From Nitrospinota bacterium (lineage in GTDB: Bacteria > UBA8248 > JACPRG01), in contig JASLXW010000057.1 in NCBI GenBank assembly GCA_030740135.1, positions 1 through 13,179 on the forward strand: a stretch of DNA of 13,179 nucleotides, written 5' to 3'. This document shows positions 12,405-13,179 of the stretch, piece by piece. How positions within the stretch are numbered: the first letter of the stretch is position 1; the number at the start of each line of letters is the position of its first letter. The notes under the pieces were generated by a model. It was not told the origin of the DNA. It saw only the letters and a program-made list of their open reading frames with translations, and did no database searches. The translations under genes and the position numbers were made by a program.

Positions 12405-13179
12405 TCAACCATCGGAAGACTCCGGGTTTTTTCGAAGACCCTCCGTGGCCTCCCGGTCGATGCGGAGGGCGTCGGGATCGATCGCCACGCGATAGTCCCG
12501 CCGGGCGGCCTCGGCGGAGACGAGCCCTTTCCGAATGTCGTTCAGAACGGATTCGGGGTCCCGCTCCGTGGGAGGGCCGAAACCCCCTCCCCCCGCAAGC
12601 CGGACTCTGAGGATGGACCCCGGCGGAAGCGACGTCCTCCGCTTGCCGGGGAGAGGCCTGCCGCCCTCGAGTTCGACTTCGAGGAGCGAGCCGGGCCCGC
12701 CCCCCTGGAACCCCTGGGCCGCGAACCGGGTTCTCTCGAACATGGCGGAAATCGTCAGCGGCTCGGTGCCCAGCGTTTGCAGGCGCATCACCTGGGCAAG
12801 CCCTCCCCGACGGGCGCCCGCCCCCCCCGAGTCGGTCAGCAGCTCCTTTTGCAGAAAGCGAAAGGGGGCCTCCGACTCGATGACCTCGACCGGCGTATTG
12901 GACAGGTTGTTCGGGAAGGACGTGGCCGAGAGCCCGTCCCGGTCGGGCCGGGCCCCCATGCCCCCCGCGTTGAAAAAGGTCGAGAGGAACCCGTCTCCCG
13001 CCGGACGTTTGCCATCGAACTGGAGCGTGACGGAGAGGGAGCCGTCCGACACGACCCGCTCGGGGATGACCTGCGAGAGGGCGCCGAACACGGCGAAGGG
13101 CAGGAGGTGGCCGGTCAGGTGGCGGGCCGCCACGGGCGCGGGATACTTCGTATTGACCAGGCAGCCCTCTGGAGCGATG
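12405..13179 (-). CDS. hyuB: Hydantoinase B / oxoprolinase-type subunit, C-terminal part (runs off right edge)
   Basis: The last 257 residues of a HyuB-family protein are visible, open to the window edge, and the gene continues upstream beyond it. The edge reads IAPEGCLVNTKYPAPVAARH, the conserved HyuB segment, so the GTG at 13131-13133 is internal and not the start. Further family marks are FNAGGMGARPDRDGLSATSF, FPNNLSNTPVEVIE, SGGAGARRGGLAQ, FERTRFAAQGFQGG, and the closing GGGGFGPPTERDPESVLNDI with GLVSAEAARRDY. It acts with a HyuA ATPase subunit, presumably encoded further right. This is a different copy from the hyuB at the left edge. It ends in TGA at 12405-12407, 217 bp before the PLP enzyme gene on the same strand. 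Confidence 0.9.
   Translation of the reverse strand, partial: IAPEGCLVNTKYPAPVAARHLTGHLLPFAVFGALSQVIPERVVSDGSLSVTLQFDGKRPAGDGFLSTFFNAGGMGARPDRDGLSATSFPNNLSNTPVEVIESEAPFRFLQKELLTDSGGAGARRGGLAQVMRLQTLGTEPLTISAMFERTRFAAQGFQGGGPGSLLEVELEGGRPLPGKRRTSLPPGSILRVRLAGGGGFGPPTERDPESVLNDIRKGLVSAEAARRDYRVAIDPDALRIDREATEGLRKNPESSDG

Noticed and set aside
1..13179. CRISPR array, tRNA, rRNA, integrase or phage genes
   Set aside because: No regularly spaced direct repeats, cloverleaf-like sequences, rRNA segments or recombinase motifs were seen on either strand.

Overview
The window is 13.2 kb of GC-rich bacterial DNA (roughly two thirds G+C by eye) with compact catabolic genes, frequent GTG starts and small dispersed palindromes between genes. 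The gene mix (HyuA/HyuB hydantoinases, luciferase-like oxidoreductase, Rieske oxygenase, molybdenum hydroxylase, thiolase/DUF35 pair, crotonase, class V aminotransferase) is typical of large-genome uncultivated soil or sediment lineages such as Deltaproteobacteria/Desulfobacterota-like, Rokubacteria-like or NC10-like bacteria. That placement is an inference; no taxonomic marker gene is present.

Layout, left to right. 1-2264 (minus): the start of a hyuB gene running off the left edge, and a complete hyuA overlapping it by 4 bp. 2265-3141: a gene-poor stretch with a hairpin, a 261-bp inverted-repeat (MITE-like) element and a C-terminal remnant of a dienelactone-hydrolase-like gene. 3142-4131 (minus): a luciferase-like flavin/F420 oxidoreductase. 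4430-8239 (plus): a full-length Rieske oxygenase alpha-subunit gene interrupted by two in-frame stops (TAG, TGA), each at an expected Trp codon beside a metal-binding motif, followed at once by a single-chain molybdenum aldehyde-oxidoreductase-type enzyme with an odd first iron-sulfur loop. 8245-9819 (minus): a thiolase-fold protein without the thiolase cysteine and its DUF35 zinc-ribbon/OB partner, meeting the molybdenum enzyme tail to tail with only 5 bp between stops. 9996-10781 (minus): a crotonase with both catalytic glutamates and a plausible promoter/operator. 11063-12187 (minus): a class V PLP enzyme of the isopenicillin-N-epimerase-like type. 12405-13179 (minus): the C-terminal part of a second hyuB running off the right edge.

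How the genes could work together (inference): the crotonase could hydrate an enoyl-CoA, the Cys-less thiolase/DUF35 pair could cleave the product by a retro-aldol-type reaction as in steroid side-chain catabolism (Ltp2-ChsH2), and the molybdenum enzyme could oxidise a released aldehyde. The Rieske oxygenase would have acted on the ring or side chain of the same class of compound but looks recently inactivated. The two HyuA/HyuB sets and the PLP enzyme point to lactam, hydantoin or carboxylation chemistry. The most notable items are the doubly interrupted but otherwise intact Rieske gene, the atypical Fe-S loop, the Cys-less thiolase/DUF35 module and the inverted-repeat element beside a truncated gene.
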